Positions 1-8,414 of a stretch of 15,418 nt of DNA are shown here, piece by piece. Within the stretch, counting starts at the first letter, position 1, and every line of letters begins with the position of its first letter. The stretch spans positions 939,928-955,345 of the forward strand of contig KQ481983.1 of the NCBI GenBank assembly GCA_001430745.1. The letters run 5' to 3'. Position numbers and translations under genes: made by a program. The DNA is from Auxenochlorella pyrenoidosa. Its lineage: Eukaryota > Chlorophyta > Trebouxiophyceae > Chlorellales > Chlorellaceae. The notes below the pieces were generated by a model. That model searched no databases, was not told the origin of the DNA, and saw only the letters and a list, made by a program, of their open reading frames with translations.

Positions 1-63
1 CCCTGCCGTTTGAGCGATCCAGGCCGACCCTTGACGTCCCCCCCGCCCTCCCATGCTGCGCAG

Positions 64-117
64 GAGGTGGAGGTGTCTGTGGTGCTGGACGTGAAGGAGG
101 AGGCTGTGAAGAACTGA
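64..117 (+). CDS. 3'-terminal exon of an unidentified gene (5' part outside the window)
   Basis: A C-rich tract at about 38-52 leads to a CAG acceptor at 61-63. It is followed by 17 in-frame codons, EVEVSVVLDVKEEAVKN, and a TGA at 115-117. The frame is chosen because it gives a compact acidic/basic tail directly after a good acceptor; the phase of the missing upstream exon cannot be checked. The tail alternates valine with charged residues, which would suit a final beta strand followed by a charged end, but it is too short to assign a family. It ends about 620 bp from the convergent DUF4346 gene. Product unknown. Confidence 0.5.
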   Translation, partial: EVEVSVVLDVKEEAVKN

Positions 118-736
118 GCGCCTGCCCCATCACTGGCGACTTGCGCCACTCGTGGGCCCCCTCTGTCTGGGTGCTGCAAATCCCTGGGCCGCGGCCCTTC
201 CTGCTATGAAGTGGCCTCCCCTTTGGGCCCCATCCGCCTGGCCATGCACGGCAGCAGCAGCACTGCGGCACCACCGCACGCCGCCCGCAGCTGACGGCAC
301 CTTGGCGGGCCCCTCCCTTTGCCCCCCTTCCCCTCTGCTACCTTGCTCCCACCTTGCTCCTTCTTGCTTCCCCAGCTTGCTTGGTACTGTGCTCACACTT
401 CCTTGATTGTTTGTTTGTTGGCCGGTCCGTCATGGAATTCACGACTTCACTCAGTGAGAAGAGCAGGCGGCCTGGACGGCTGGAAACGAAGACCGAGCAA
501 CATTTTCAGGCAGGCCTGAGGGAGCAACAGCTGAACAATTCTGGCACTGGCATTGAGATGAGCGGAAAAAGCAAGCGCATGAGAGGAACAAGGCAGTTCA
601 AATTGGAGAAAAATTGGGCAGGGGCAAGCAAGGGAACGAGCTCAATTCACATGCTAGAAGCATGCACTGGGCAGTCGGTAGCGGGCAGGGAGCAGCAGCC
701 CACAGGTTCTACAGAAGCAGAAGCAGTTGCGCCGCC
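118..736. other. Convergent intergenic/3'-UTR stretch between the first gene and the DUF4346 gene
   Basis: This stretch holds the 3' flanks of two converging genes. The open frames in it have no family motifs and read as GC-driven noise. There is a T/G-rich patch near 402-421 (TTG/TTTG repeats) and a small inverted repeat near 648-662 (CATGCT-AGA-AGCATG). I found no TGTAA motif in either orientation, so the polyadenylation sites of both genes are unassigned. Confidence 0.5.
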
Positions 737-1566
737 TCAGTCCTGCACGTACTCTGCCCCTGTGACCAGCGCAAACTCGGCGCGCTGCAGCTCTCGGCCC
801 AGGTAGTTTGCGTGCTCCAGGTGGGTGCAGGGCTGGAAGCCGTGGTCCCTCTCCAGTATCTCGACTGAGAGCGCCTTAGCGGTGCGGGCGCGCCAGGTGC
901 GCGCAGGCGCGCGCACCGCCCCCGGCTTGCAGGAGATGACCTCGCCCGTCACGGGGTCGCAGGCCAGGCCTGCAGCCAAGGGCGCGGGGGGTGGGGGGTG
1001 GGGGTGGGGGGGAAGCAAAGGCTGGGATGGAGGCAGGGCGAGGGTGGGGGCTGGGTAGCGGAGCGGGCATTGCCGCGGAGCGCCCAGCGGCAGCAGCACC
1101 CCCGAGCCCACCCTTCTCATTGATGATGTTGGTGTAGAAGTCTGCTACCAGCTCGCCGGCCTCACGGTCCACCTGCAGGCAGCGGCGGCCAGGCAGGTCC
1201 ACCAGGCAACATGAGGTAAGGTGTGCAAACGGGAAGACGCGCATCAGCTGTTTCAGCCAGCGAGGCGGGCAGGCCTGGGCGCCCATGTTGTAACCAGGGA
1301 TGCATCACCTTGATGATGAAGTAGCCGGCAGCATCCAGCTCCAGCGGCCGGGAGGACAGCTTGTCGTCCAGGGCCGCGTCTGCCTGAGGCAGCTGCGCCG
1401 GCGCCGCCGCTGCCTCTGCTTGGCCTGCAGCATTTGCTGCTGCTGCAGGCCGCTGGGCTCGCCATTCAAATGACAAATCAGCTGCCCTGCGGGATGCCCG
1501 AGCACCAAGGCGGGCACCGGCAGTGGGCCGCGCCACTGGGGTGGCTATCAGGGAGCTGCAGATCAT
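737..1566 (-). CDS. DUF4346 (PF14251-type) protein with plastid-transit-like N-terminus, 3 exons, 183 aa
   Basis: Exons on the minus strand are 1566-1309, 1172-1112 and 969-737. Both introns are GT-AG, and phases 0 and 1 join cleanly to 183 aa. Residues 1-40 are rich in Ala/Arg/Ser with almost no acidic residues, as in a chloroplast transit peptide. From about residue 77 the sequence follows the DUF4346 pattern: LDAAGYFIIK-VDREAGELVADFYTN, then CDPVTGEV, and the C-terminal signature THLEHANYLGRELQRAE...TGAEYVQD. This domain is common in cyanobacteria and is linked by annotation to MtrA-like (tetrahydromethanopterin methyltransferase subunit A) and pterin-binding proteins, but its biochemical role is unknown. 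Family membership is from remembered motifs, not a search. A plastid location and cyanobacterial origin are inferences. It shares a 170-bp head-to-head spacer with the TMEM97-like gene. Confidence 0.78.
986..1012. repeat. G-rich tract in DUF4346 intron 2 (C tract on the coding strand)
   Basis: The plus strand is almost all G with single T interruptions. On the transcribed sense (minus) strand this is a C-rich polypyrimidine tract that ends about 16 bases before the exon 3 acceptor. Four or more G runs make a G-quadruplex possible on the plus strand. Confidence 0.8.
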
Positions 1567-1736
1567 CCTGAGCAGTTACAAGTTGCGATCGATATGCTGC
1601 ATGCGTTGCAAGGAGCATAACAATGGAGCATCATGTCGTGTTGGCCTAGCACTCTCAGCAGGGCCCCGCTTCAAGCGCCCAGACAGAGATGGGCCTGCCA
1701 GAGAGCGTCGATCGGACTCGAGGGTTAGCAGCAACC
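1567..1736. promoter_or_regulatory. 170-bp head-to-head spacer, presumed bidirectional promoter
   Basis: This lies between the ATG of the DUF4346 gene (minus, 1566) and the ATG of the TMEM97-like gene (plus, 1737). Both 5' UTRs and core promoters must fit in 170 bp unless the transcripts overlap. The middle is less GC-rich than the flanking exons and contains GATCGAT and GCATGC palindromes near 1588-1606. I cannot identify a TATA box or a known factor site. The promoter call rests on position alone. Confidence 0.5.
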
Positions 1737-3026
1737 ATGAACCCGCTCCTCTATGGCCTCTACCTGGCCTTCTTCATCTCCCACATCCCCATCACGCTGC
1801 TGGTGGACTCGCAGGCCGGTGAGACCGCCCAGTAATCGCTTCATGCCGCCACGTATCCGCAAGCTGCATCGCCGATCGTCCGTCCTGACCCGTCCCGCCG
1901 CCGCCCACCCCGCTCGCTTGCGCCCCTGCCCTGCAGTCTTCCCGGCATCATGGTACCCGCAGGCGCTTCGAGACGTGCAGGCCTGGTACTTTGATACATA
2001 CAAGGACCCGCTGGTGAGGCAAGGACGGCGCCTGCGGTGCCTTTTGGTGCTGGGTTGTGCCGCAGGCATGTGGATACCTGATCAGCCCGCTTGCGGCGGC
2101 GCTGATTTGTCGGGTGGCCAGCTGAACGCAGTGCGAGCCTGCATATGCAGACGTAGTGGCAGCACGGCAGCATCCACCTTGCTTGGTGCACACCTGGGGC
2201 CACGACTTCCCCTGCCACCTCCCCTGCACCACTCGGCAGATGATGGGGCTGCCCACCTGGTTCCGCTCGTTGGTGCTCTCTGAAATCGTCGTGCAACTGC
2301 CCTTCTTCTTTGTGGCCACCTACGCTTTCCTTGGTGGGCTCCCACAGCGATGAATAATGCATGCTTGCAGCCATAAGGCCTGCTGCTCCGTGGCGGCGCC
2401 AGGCACGTGGCCTACAAAAACATTTCACGCAGCCTGCGCGGCGCCGCTGCCTGACCCTGGCTGGCATGCCGCCCCGCAGGCCGCAAGAACTGGATCCGCA
2501 TCCCCGCCATTCTGTACGGCGCCTTTGTGACAGCCACCATGATCCCCATCCTTGCTGAGCTGGCGCTGCACAACGGTGAGCCCCGCCTGACTCCCTCCTC
2601 ACTCTTCTTCTTTTGAGGCTTCTGCTTGGCCAACTTGGTTGTTCGCGCTGACTGCTGTTGCCGCACCCAGTCCTATCAATTGTGCGGTAGGTGGCCGTCA
2701 CTGCTGTGTCGCCTGGGGCAGGCGTGGGGGCCCACACGCAAGGCTGGAAGCCGACTGCCAGGCCCTCTGGGCGCCGCACCGCCTCTCTGCCCTGCAGGAC
2801 CATCGCCTGCCTGGGCGGCCCACTGCACATGCCAATGCATGCAGGCCACTTTCAACAACCGGGTGTGGCTTTTCCTCCCTCCTTGACTGCAGGCCCCGGC
2901 TACCAACGCGCCGCCGTGACCTCCTTCTATGCGCCCTACCTGCTGGTGCCGCTCCTGCTGGCGCTCCACATGGCGGCCACCCCCCAGCCCTTTGGCAGCC
3001 CTGCCGGCAAGGCCAAGCGGCAGTAG
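1737..3026 (+). CDS. TMEM97: EXPERA-domain, TMEM97/sigma-2-receptor-like membrane protein, 5 exons, 160 aa
   Basis: Exons are 1737-1818, 1937-2013, 2240-2333, 2480-2575 and 2893-3026. All introns are GT-AG and all phases close. The protein tracks TMEM97 along its whole length: FFISHIPITLLVDSQA (residues 12-27), YKDPL (49-53), WFRS...PFFFVATYAFLG, KNWIRIPAILYG, and SFYAPYLLVPLLLALHM near the end. Four hydrophobic segments are expected, as in the EXPERA fold (an ER membrane family with sterol-isomerase-like members). Asp24 and Asp51 sit 27 residues apart, the spacing of the paired ligand-binding aspartates of mammalian sigma-2 receptor (Asp29/Asp56). The tail is basic (KAKRQ), compatible with ER residence. 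The loop before the last helix is shorter than in the human protein (176 aa). In animals TMEM97 acts in sterol handling; the algal function is unknown. The start gives an immediate family match. Confidence 0.92.
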
Positions 3027-3167
3027 CGAGCAGGTGGGACGCCGGCCAAGGGGCCGGCAAGCCCTGAGATTGCCGAGCGAGCTGCACGCTGCCCGCTGCC
3101 CTGCAGCATCCGGCCGTTCTTGACGCAACCAGCGGTGTGGTATGCGCTACACGGTATTGGTCGACAT

Positions 3168-3172
3168 TGTAA
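3168..3172 (+). terminator. TGTAA polyadenylation signal candidate for the TMEM97-like gene
   Basis: TGTAA, the usual chlorophyte polyadenylation motif, occurs about 140 bases after the stop codon and is followed by an A-rich patch (TGTAAAAAGG). Confidence 0.6.
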
Positions 3173-3648
3173 AAAGGCACAAAACGGGGAGGCCCAGCAT
3201 TGTGCGGGGCAATCAGGCAGCAAGGCCGGAGGGTCCCTTTTGTGCAGTGGGCGCTCCAGCAGGAGGAATCCTAGTGCCATGGGAAAGGAGACGCATGGTG
3301 CCACAGAGGAGAGTGTTGGGCATGCGCAGAGTGGTGGCAGAGCAGTATAGGTTGGGAGGCAGAAAGCATGTTGGGTGAGTCGTGGTGTGAACGTGTGGAG
3401 AGTGAGCAGAAATGGCAGGAAGGCAGATGCAGTGGCATATTGCACTGTGGAGTGGCGATTCTGGGAAAAGTGAAAGCAGTGCACTCAAACCCAGAGATGG
3501 GATGTGCAAACCGCACTGGCAGGATATCAAGGCTGGAGAAAAGCGTGCTCTGTGTGTGGCAGGCCGTGCCGGGCCGCCGTGCCAGGCTGCCGTGTCGGGC
3601 TGCCAGGCCGGGCCGACATCAGCAGGGACCGCATGACTCGTATGGTGA
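3173..3648. other. Convergent intergenic region downstream of the TMEM97-like and tyrosinase genes
   Basis: I see no supportable gene. From about 3230 to 3480 the plus strand is rich in A/G, so the transcribed strand of the tyrosinase gene is pyrimidine-rich here; this may be its 3' UTR. At 3560-3615 there is an imperfect GC-rich repetition of GCCGTGCCGGGC / CTGCCGTGTCGGGC type units. No TTACA (reverse-strand TGTAA) is visible, so the tyrosinase 3' end is not fixed. Confidence 0.45.
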
Positions 3649-6600
3649 TCACAGCATGCTGTCGTAGATGTAGGGAGAGGCCCCAGGGCGGGTATGGTAC
3701 AGCACCTCCCTGTGGGTGTAGCCCTTGGGGCTGGCGGGGGGGGCGGAGAAGATGGTCTTGAAGGGGGCGTTGGAGCAGAGGATGTCGTTGAGCAGCGTGC
3801 CGTTGTTGGCGGTGGAGTACTCGGCCTTGGAGGTGGGGTACTTCCAGTACTTGAAGGGCATGGAGGGGTCCAGCTTGGTGGCTGCGGGGCAGGGTCGCAG
3901 GCGGGCATGCGCTGCGTGTCACCGGCGGCAAAGTACAGCGCGCATGCACACACATGGCGTCACAGCCCGGCCGACAGCCTGCAGCAGAGGCGCTGCGCGC
4001 CCGCATCGGGAAACGCCCGTGGGCGCACCTGCCGCCTGCCACATCATTGCAGAGCGGTCCAGGTTGGCGTGGTGCAGCGGGAAGAGGAGCGGCTCGTTCG
4101 GACTGTGTTGCGGGGTGGGGGGGTGGGGGGCGGCCAGAACTTGGTGCCTGGAGGAGTGCCCTGCCTGGCATGCATGCGCCGAGCATGCTGTCTTATGCGT
4201 GGCATGCATCGATGCTTGGGTTGCCATCAGGCTGTGGCGTGGCAGCTGGCTTCCGAATGTTGCTGTTCGCGTCGGCGGCATGCTGCCGGGCTGCGGACAG
4301 CATGGCCTGCCCACCAGGGCTGCCTACGAGCCAGGGCTTGCACGCACGGCGCCCCGGAGCGGCCTGGCCATCTCCCCCCCTCAAAACGCGAGCGCCCCCC
4401 CGGGCCCGCCCCGCAGAACATTCACTGCTGGCCCGCAGCAAGAGGAGGGACATGATGAGCGACAAAGACCCGGGACGTGACTGCCAGCTCGCTCACCTGG
4501 TGCTGACATCAAACATGTCGCCGATGGCTGCGAGGCGGGTGTGGGGTGGGACAGGGGCGGTGTGAGGGGGGCCACCTGGGAGCGGCCTCTGCTTCATGGC
4601 TGGCGACAACTTGGTCGGGCACAGCCATGCCCAGGACAACCTCCCTCTCAGTCCAGCACAGTGGCAGTTGCCGCGTTTCCACAACCTGGCGGCGCATGCA
4701 ACTTGCCCCCTTGCCCACCCTTCTGCCGCCCTGCCCCACATCGCCGCGCTCACTGTTGTTGATCGGACCCACACCGCCGGTGGTCCAGTGCGGCGCCGCG
4801 TGCAGCAGCGCTGTCGTGCCGGCCGAGGGCCCGAGGTACTTGCTCTTGTCCACAGAGTCTGGGGCGGTCTGCGCAGCACGTGGGCGGCAACGCTTGGTGA
4901 TGGGCGGGCACAGGCAGACGATTGTGGGCATCAGAGGCAGCTTTGCGGCAGCCCGGAGTTGTTTTGACCATTGGTTGGGGCATGAGGGTCGCGCCATGTG
5001 AAGGACAGGAGGCGCTGAGGCTGTGGTGCCACCCAGTGCTGCATCACTTGAACAGCACAGCCCGGTGCAGGGCACACCCACCGCCAGGACGGTCACATCC
5101 GCGCAGAAGTTCCATTCCATCCACGTGGGGTACCTGCAGCGGAGGCGGGGCGTGCAGACGCAGTCCTCGCTTAGTCCTTGAGAGCTGGCGCCTGGGGCCC
5201 GCCGCGCGGCGGCCACAGGAGGCGCCCTTCCCCGCCCCAGCAGGCGTGCAGCACGCTGGCAAACTTGCTGCAATGTAGCCCGTGAGCCACAGGAAGCCCA
5301 TGAGGGGTGTACATGCGCTGTCGACGCTGCACGGCATGCTGCCGGCCCGCCTGGCTTGGCCTGGCTGATGCTTGGGGCCTCACTCACTTCTTGGGGTCCA
5401 GGCAGCGCTGGTAGTTGGCCTCTGGATAGCGCAGCACCAGCTGGCTGTTCTGGGAGACGAGGTAGTCCATCTGTGCGAGGGGGGGGGGGGGGGGGGGGGG
5501 GGTCAGGGCCAGGGGCTGAGTGTGCTGCAGTAGGCTGCTGCGGTGACAGCTGGTGTGCACCTGCAGTGCCCAATGACGCGGCTGGCAGGCCCTGCAGGCG
5601 TGCAGCCGCATAAGGCAGAGGCATGCACCGCCCTGTCTTGCCCCTGGCTCATGCTGCCTATGCTCTTTCCCCCCTTCCCAGCCTCACATCGAACGCCACC
5701 TTTGGCAGCTTGGCAAAGGGCAGGGAGGTGGTGCCGCCCGGCTTGTTGGCCGCCTCCTTGAGCGCGTTGACCAGGTTTTGCGTGGCAAAGCGCGTGACGA
5801 GCGGGTTGAGGTTGATGTTGGTGGGGCCGCGGGTGAAGCCGACCGCCGAACCGTTGTACACCTTTACGTATTGCGGCCACTGGGCGGGGATGAAGCGCTG
5901 CACCTGGCGCCAGGCAAACACGCCTGCGGGTGCAGTGAGTGGGGCGGGGGCGTCTTGTTCAGAGGCTTGCACCGGGTGTTGTAGCACGTGCTGTGCTGTG
6001 TGGGCCTGCAAACAGCAGTGCTATAGGTTTGTGTCACGACAAGGGTGTGAAGGGCGGCGAGGGCGGCAGCGGGCAAAGGGGCCGCACCGGTGGTCACGCC
6101 TGCGCCCACTCGCGGGTCGCCGTCGTTCCGGCCCAGATATTTCTCGCTGAAGATGGCCTTGGGGGTGCCAAAGTACTTGCCCGTCCCCGGGTTGTCCAGC
6201 TGCAGGTGTGTGGGGCGGGGAAGCAGGGGCGTGGCAGGTACGGCCCGTCGGCTGCTTGGCTGTGCTGCTGCCAGCACCCCTCCCCGCGCTGCCTGGTTGG
6301 GCCGCCCACAACCCCTGGGGTCGTCCCATACTCTTGCTACTCTTGCTCTCACGGTGATGTCCCAGTACGGCAGGGCCTTGAGCGTGGGGGAGACGGTGAG
6401 GAGCGACTGCTCAATCTCCATCAGAAAGGCGCGGTGGAAGGTCATGAAGGGTGGGCCGTTGTGGCCCTGCGCAGGGAGCAGCCGGGCCGAGCTCAATGAG
6501 GATGTGTAACATGGCGGCTGCGCGTGCTCCTCGTGGGCGGCTGTCCGGCTGTGCGTGGACGGGGGGGGGGGGGGCCCTCGGGTCCCGCCTCTATGCCACC

Positions 6601-7094
6601 AGGCCCACTTCTGAGACCCCTCCTGCCTTGCCTGGTCGCCGCGTGGGTCATTCGTGGCCACTGAGTGCTTCACAATACACTCCTGGTAGCTGCAGGGGAC
6701 GGCGGGGGTGGAACGACCGCATTAGATGCTGCGACGGCTGCGCAGCGGTGTTGGTCGCCCATGTGGCCGCCCAGCGTGCGCCGCACCTGATGTACTTGGG
6801 GCCAAACAGGCGGCGGCCCGCCTCGGTGGAGATTGTCAGCATCGTGGACAGGCCAATGATGAGGGCCTTGTACTCCTGGTCGGACAGGGAGCGCAGCTCT
6901 TTCCTGACCCTCGGCTTGTAGGCGCCCGCCGCGCTGCCGGGCCTGCAAGGCGAGTCGGGCGGGCAGCAGGGGTGGGCGCCCCGCGCGCTCGAGACCTCCG
7001 GCTGGCGCTGCGATCGCGTTTCGACTCACCCAACAAGCATGATGATGAGCAGCAGCGCCGCCCAGGCGACCCGCTGGGGGCGCACCACTGCCAT
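3649..7094 (-). CDS. Secreted tyrosinase-family type-3 copper oxidase, 12 exons, 437 aa
   Basis: Minus-strand exons are 7094-7030, 6942-6787, 6689-6632, 6466-6353, 6199-6088, 5923-5688, 5470-5388, 5133-5097, 4868-4754, 4527-4497, 4102-4029 and 3881-3649. The N-terminus (WAALLLIIMLVGGPGSAAG) looks like a signal peptide, with cleavage near residue 28. The CuA site is H82, H95 and H104 (GHNGPPFMTFHRAF), followed by LPYWD at 125-129. The CuB site is H310/H314 (LHAAPHWTTGG) and H346/H347 (LLFPLHHANLDR). GDMFDVS is at 328-334. Cysteines at 78, 269, 285 and about 397 could form disulfides. The protein ends with YIYDSML, a tyrosine motif, with no C-terminal shielding domain. The expected role is oxidation of phenols to o-quinones outside the cell or in the secretory system; the substrate is unknown. 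Intron 3 appears to use a GC donor. Hemocyanin-like or inactive relatives are alternatives, but all six copper ligands are present. Confidence 0.9.
4112..4130. repeat. G-rich tract before the tyrosinase exon 11 acceptor
   Basis: The plus strand reads as G runs of 4, 7 and 6 separated by T. On the gene's sense strand it is a C tract just upstream of the AACACAG acceptor of exon 11 (4102). Confidence 0.8.
4165..4210. repeat. GCATGC-rich palindromic patch in tyrosinase intron 10
   Basis: GCATGC and close variants recur several times, including GGCATGCAT twice about 33 bases apart, inside the longest tyrosinase intron (394 nt, 4103-4496). I attach no function to it. Confidence 0.4.
5479..5502. 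repeat. Uninterrupted run of 24 G (C24 on the sense strand) at the tyrosinase exon 7 acceptor
   Basis: The run lies in intron 6. On the sense strand it is C24 followed by CTCGCACAG and then exon 7 at 5470, so it occupies the polypyrimidine-tract position. A 24-base G homopolymer is a G-quadruplex candidate and also a site where read or assembly length is unreliable. Confidence 0.9.
6561..6574. repeat. Run of 14 G in tyrosinase intron 3
   Basis: Homopolymer inside the GC-donor intron (6467-6631). It is C14 on the sense strand, about 95 bases upstream of the exon 4 acceptor, so it does not adjoin the splice site. Confidence 0.85.
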
Positions 7095-8414
7095 GCTGGG
7101 CACAGGACGTTCAAAAGGGCGATCGAGCGGGAGAATTCAAAAGAGGCGCCCCACAAAAGTCCACAAAGACGGTCGTAGACCGGGTTGCGGCGAATCGTCC
7201 CGCGGATGGCAGAGCGTCCTGCCAGCCAGCGAGGCGGTAGCTGCCAGCAGTGCCGCCATGCCACCGCCCTTGCATAATGGAAGGTTTTGGCGAGCAGAAC
7301 AGCCTTCCTCACAATAAATGCGGCGGAACAGGTCGTCACAAGGTGATTTAAATTGGAAAGACCGGCGAATTCGGCAGACAGTGCAAGGTCGCAGGCGCGC
7401 TGTTGTCGTGCCGCGTGTGTCTCAACCCGAACTGACCCCCCCACCCAGTCACCAGCGGTTTCGGCCCCGTGGCGCACTTGAATGCAAATCAACTGTGTGT
7501 TCAATTTAGTTCGAAAAGCCGTGCTGATCCTTTCTGCCAGCACAATGTCTACGGGGTATCCCGGCTCAGGATGGCTTATCAACGCTCACGAGCCGGCATG
7601 GGCGGGCTGCCCCCTGCCAGCCCCTGTCGCAGAATCTGCACAAATAAGCGGCACCTTGCAAGTGCAGAGGAATACATGCGCGTCCATTCTGCCCATAGCC
7701 CCATGGTTTCGATCACTGCATCAGGCCGGCAGGTACCCCCGCCCTTCCCGCCGGTTGGTGAGGCTGCAGATGCACGAGGGCGCTCACTTGCCACCAATGC
7801 AGCCGCCCTCGGCTCCTCCCTCAGAGAGATTGTGCAGAACAAGTAGATGCACAGCTGGTAGGCAGCCTTCTTCGCGCTGGGTCCTTTTGCTCTGCACAGG
7901 TCCCGTGGCGGGACGCAGCGGGCTGAGGCAGCGGGCGCAGCATGCAAAGCGCATCAAACTGGCCTGCAGATTGAGCACGAGGGGTACCTGGCAAAATTTC
8001 ATACTGGCTGGGTCTGGCAGAGCATGCATTGGCCATTGTGCAACAAGTGCATGATGCGCAGCACCCTTTTGTTGATGCCCCAGGGGCCGTCTGGTGATGT
8101 TTGATGTTTGTAGCGCTTCACTTACGGCGCAGATCGGCCAAAAGCACCAGGCCTGCTTGCATTAAATTGCTACATCGTGCCACATCATCGGCCCACTCTT
8201 CGAAACCAGCGCACACAGGCAAGCCAGTCTGCAGCACTCTCCTGTCCTGCCCTTTTCGCCAGCTGCTGCCAGCTGCTGCCGCTGCCAATTACATCATCCC
8301 TCAAGTGGGCATTCCCCGAGTTGCCGTCATCCGGACTGTTTATTTGCTCCGCTCCATCCTTTTGTCTCAGTTCTGCTGCCCACAAACAACCCAGGAGCAA
8401 GCGGCCCTCACGCC
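7095..8414. promoter_or_regulatory. Divergent intergenic region between tyrosinase (-) and GST (+)
   Basis: These 1,320 bases separate the two start codons and must hold both 5' UTRs and promoters. No open frame in it shows a family motif. Composition is more balanced than in the coding parts, with several AT-rich patches (around 7310-7360, 7495-7515 and 8155-8170) and a GATGTTT direct repeat near 8095-8108. I cannot point to a specific TATA box or factor-binding site. Confidence 0.45.
8261..8286. repeat. Short tandem repeat, unit AGCTGCTGCC
   Basis: Two perfect copies of a 10-base unit and a partial third copy, about 130 bases upstream of the GST start. It may lie in the 5' UTR or promoter. 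No function is assigned. Confidence 0.75.

Noticed and set aside
354..806. A 150-codon plus-strand frame between the first gene and DUF4346
   Set aside because: No family motif or splice support, and its end runs antisense into the DUF4346 last exon.
1841..2830. A 329-codon open frame antisense to the TMEM97-like gene
   Set aside because: It has no domain, is Arg/Gly/Pro-rich, lies opposite well-supported exons, and is explained by high GC leaving few stop codons.
4509..5624. A 371-codon open frame on the minus strand
   Set aside because: It covers tyrosinase exons 8 and 9 plus introns 7-9. Only the exon parts (KYPTWMEWNFCAD and the HAAPHW region) look like protein.
7482..8054. A 190-codon plus-strand frame in the tyrosinase-GST spacer
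   Set aside because: Composition is mixed and no motif is visible on either strand; most likely promoter/UTR sequence.
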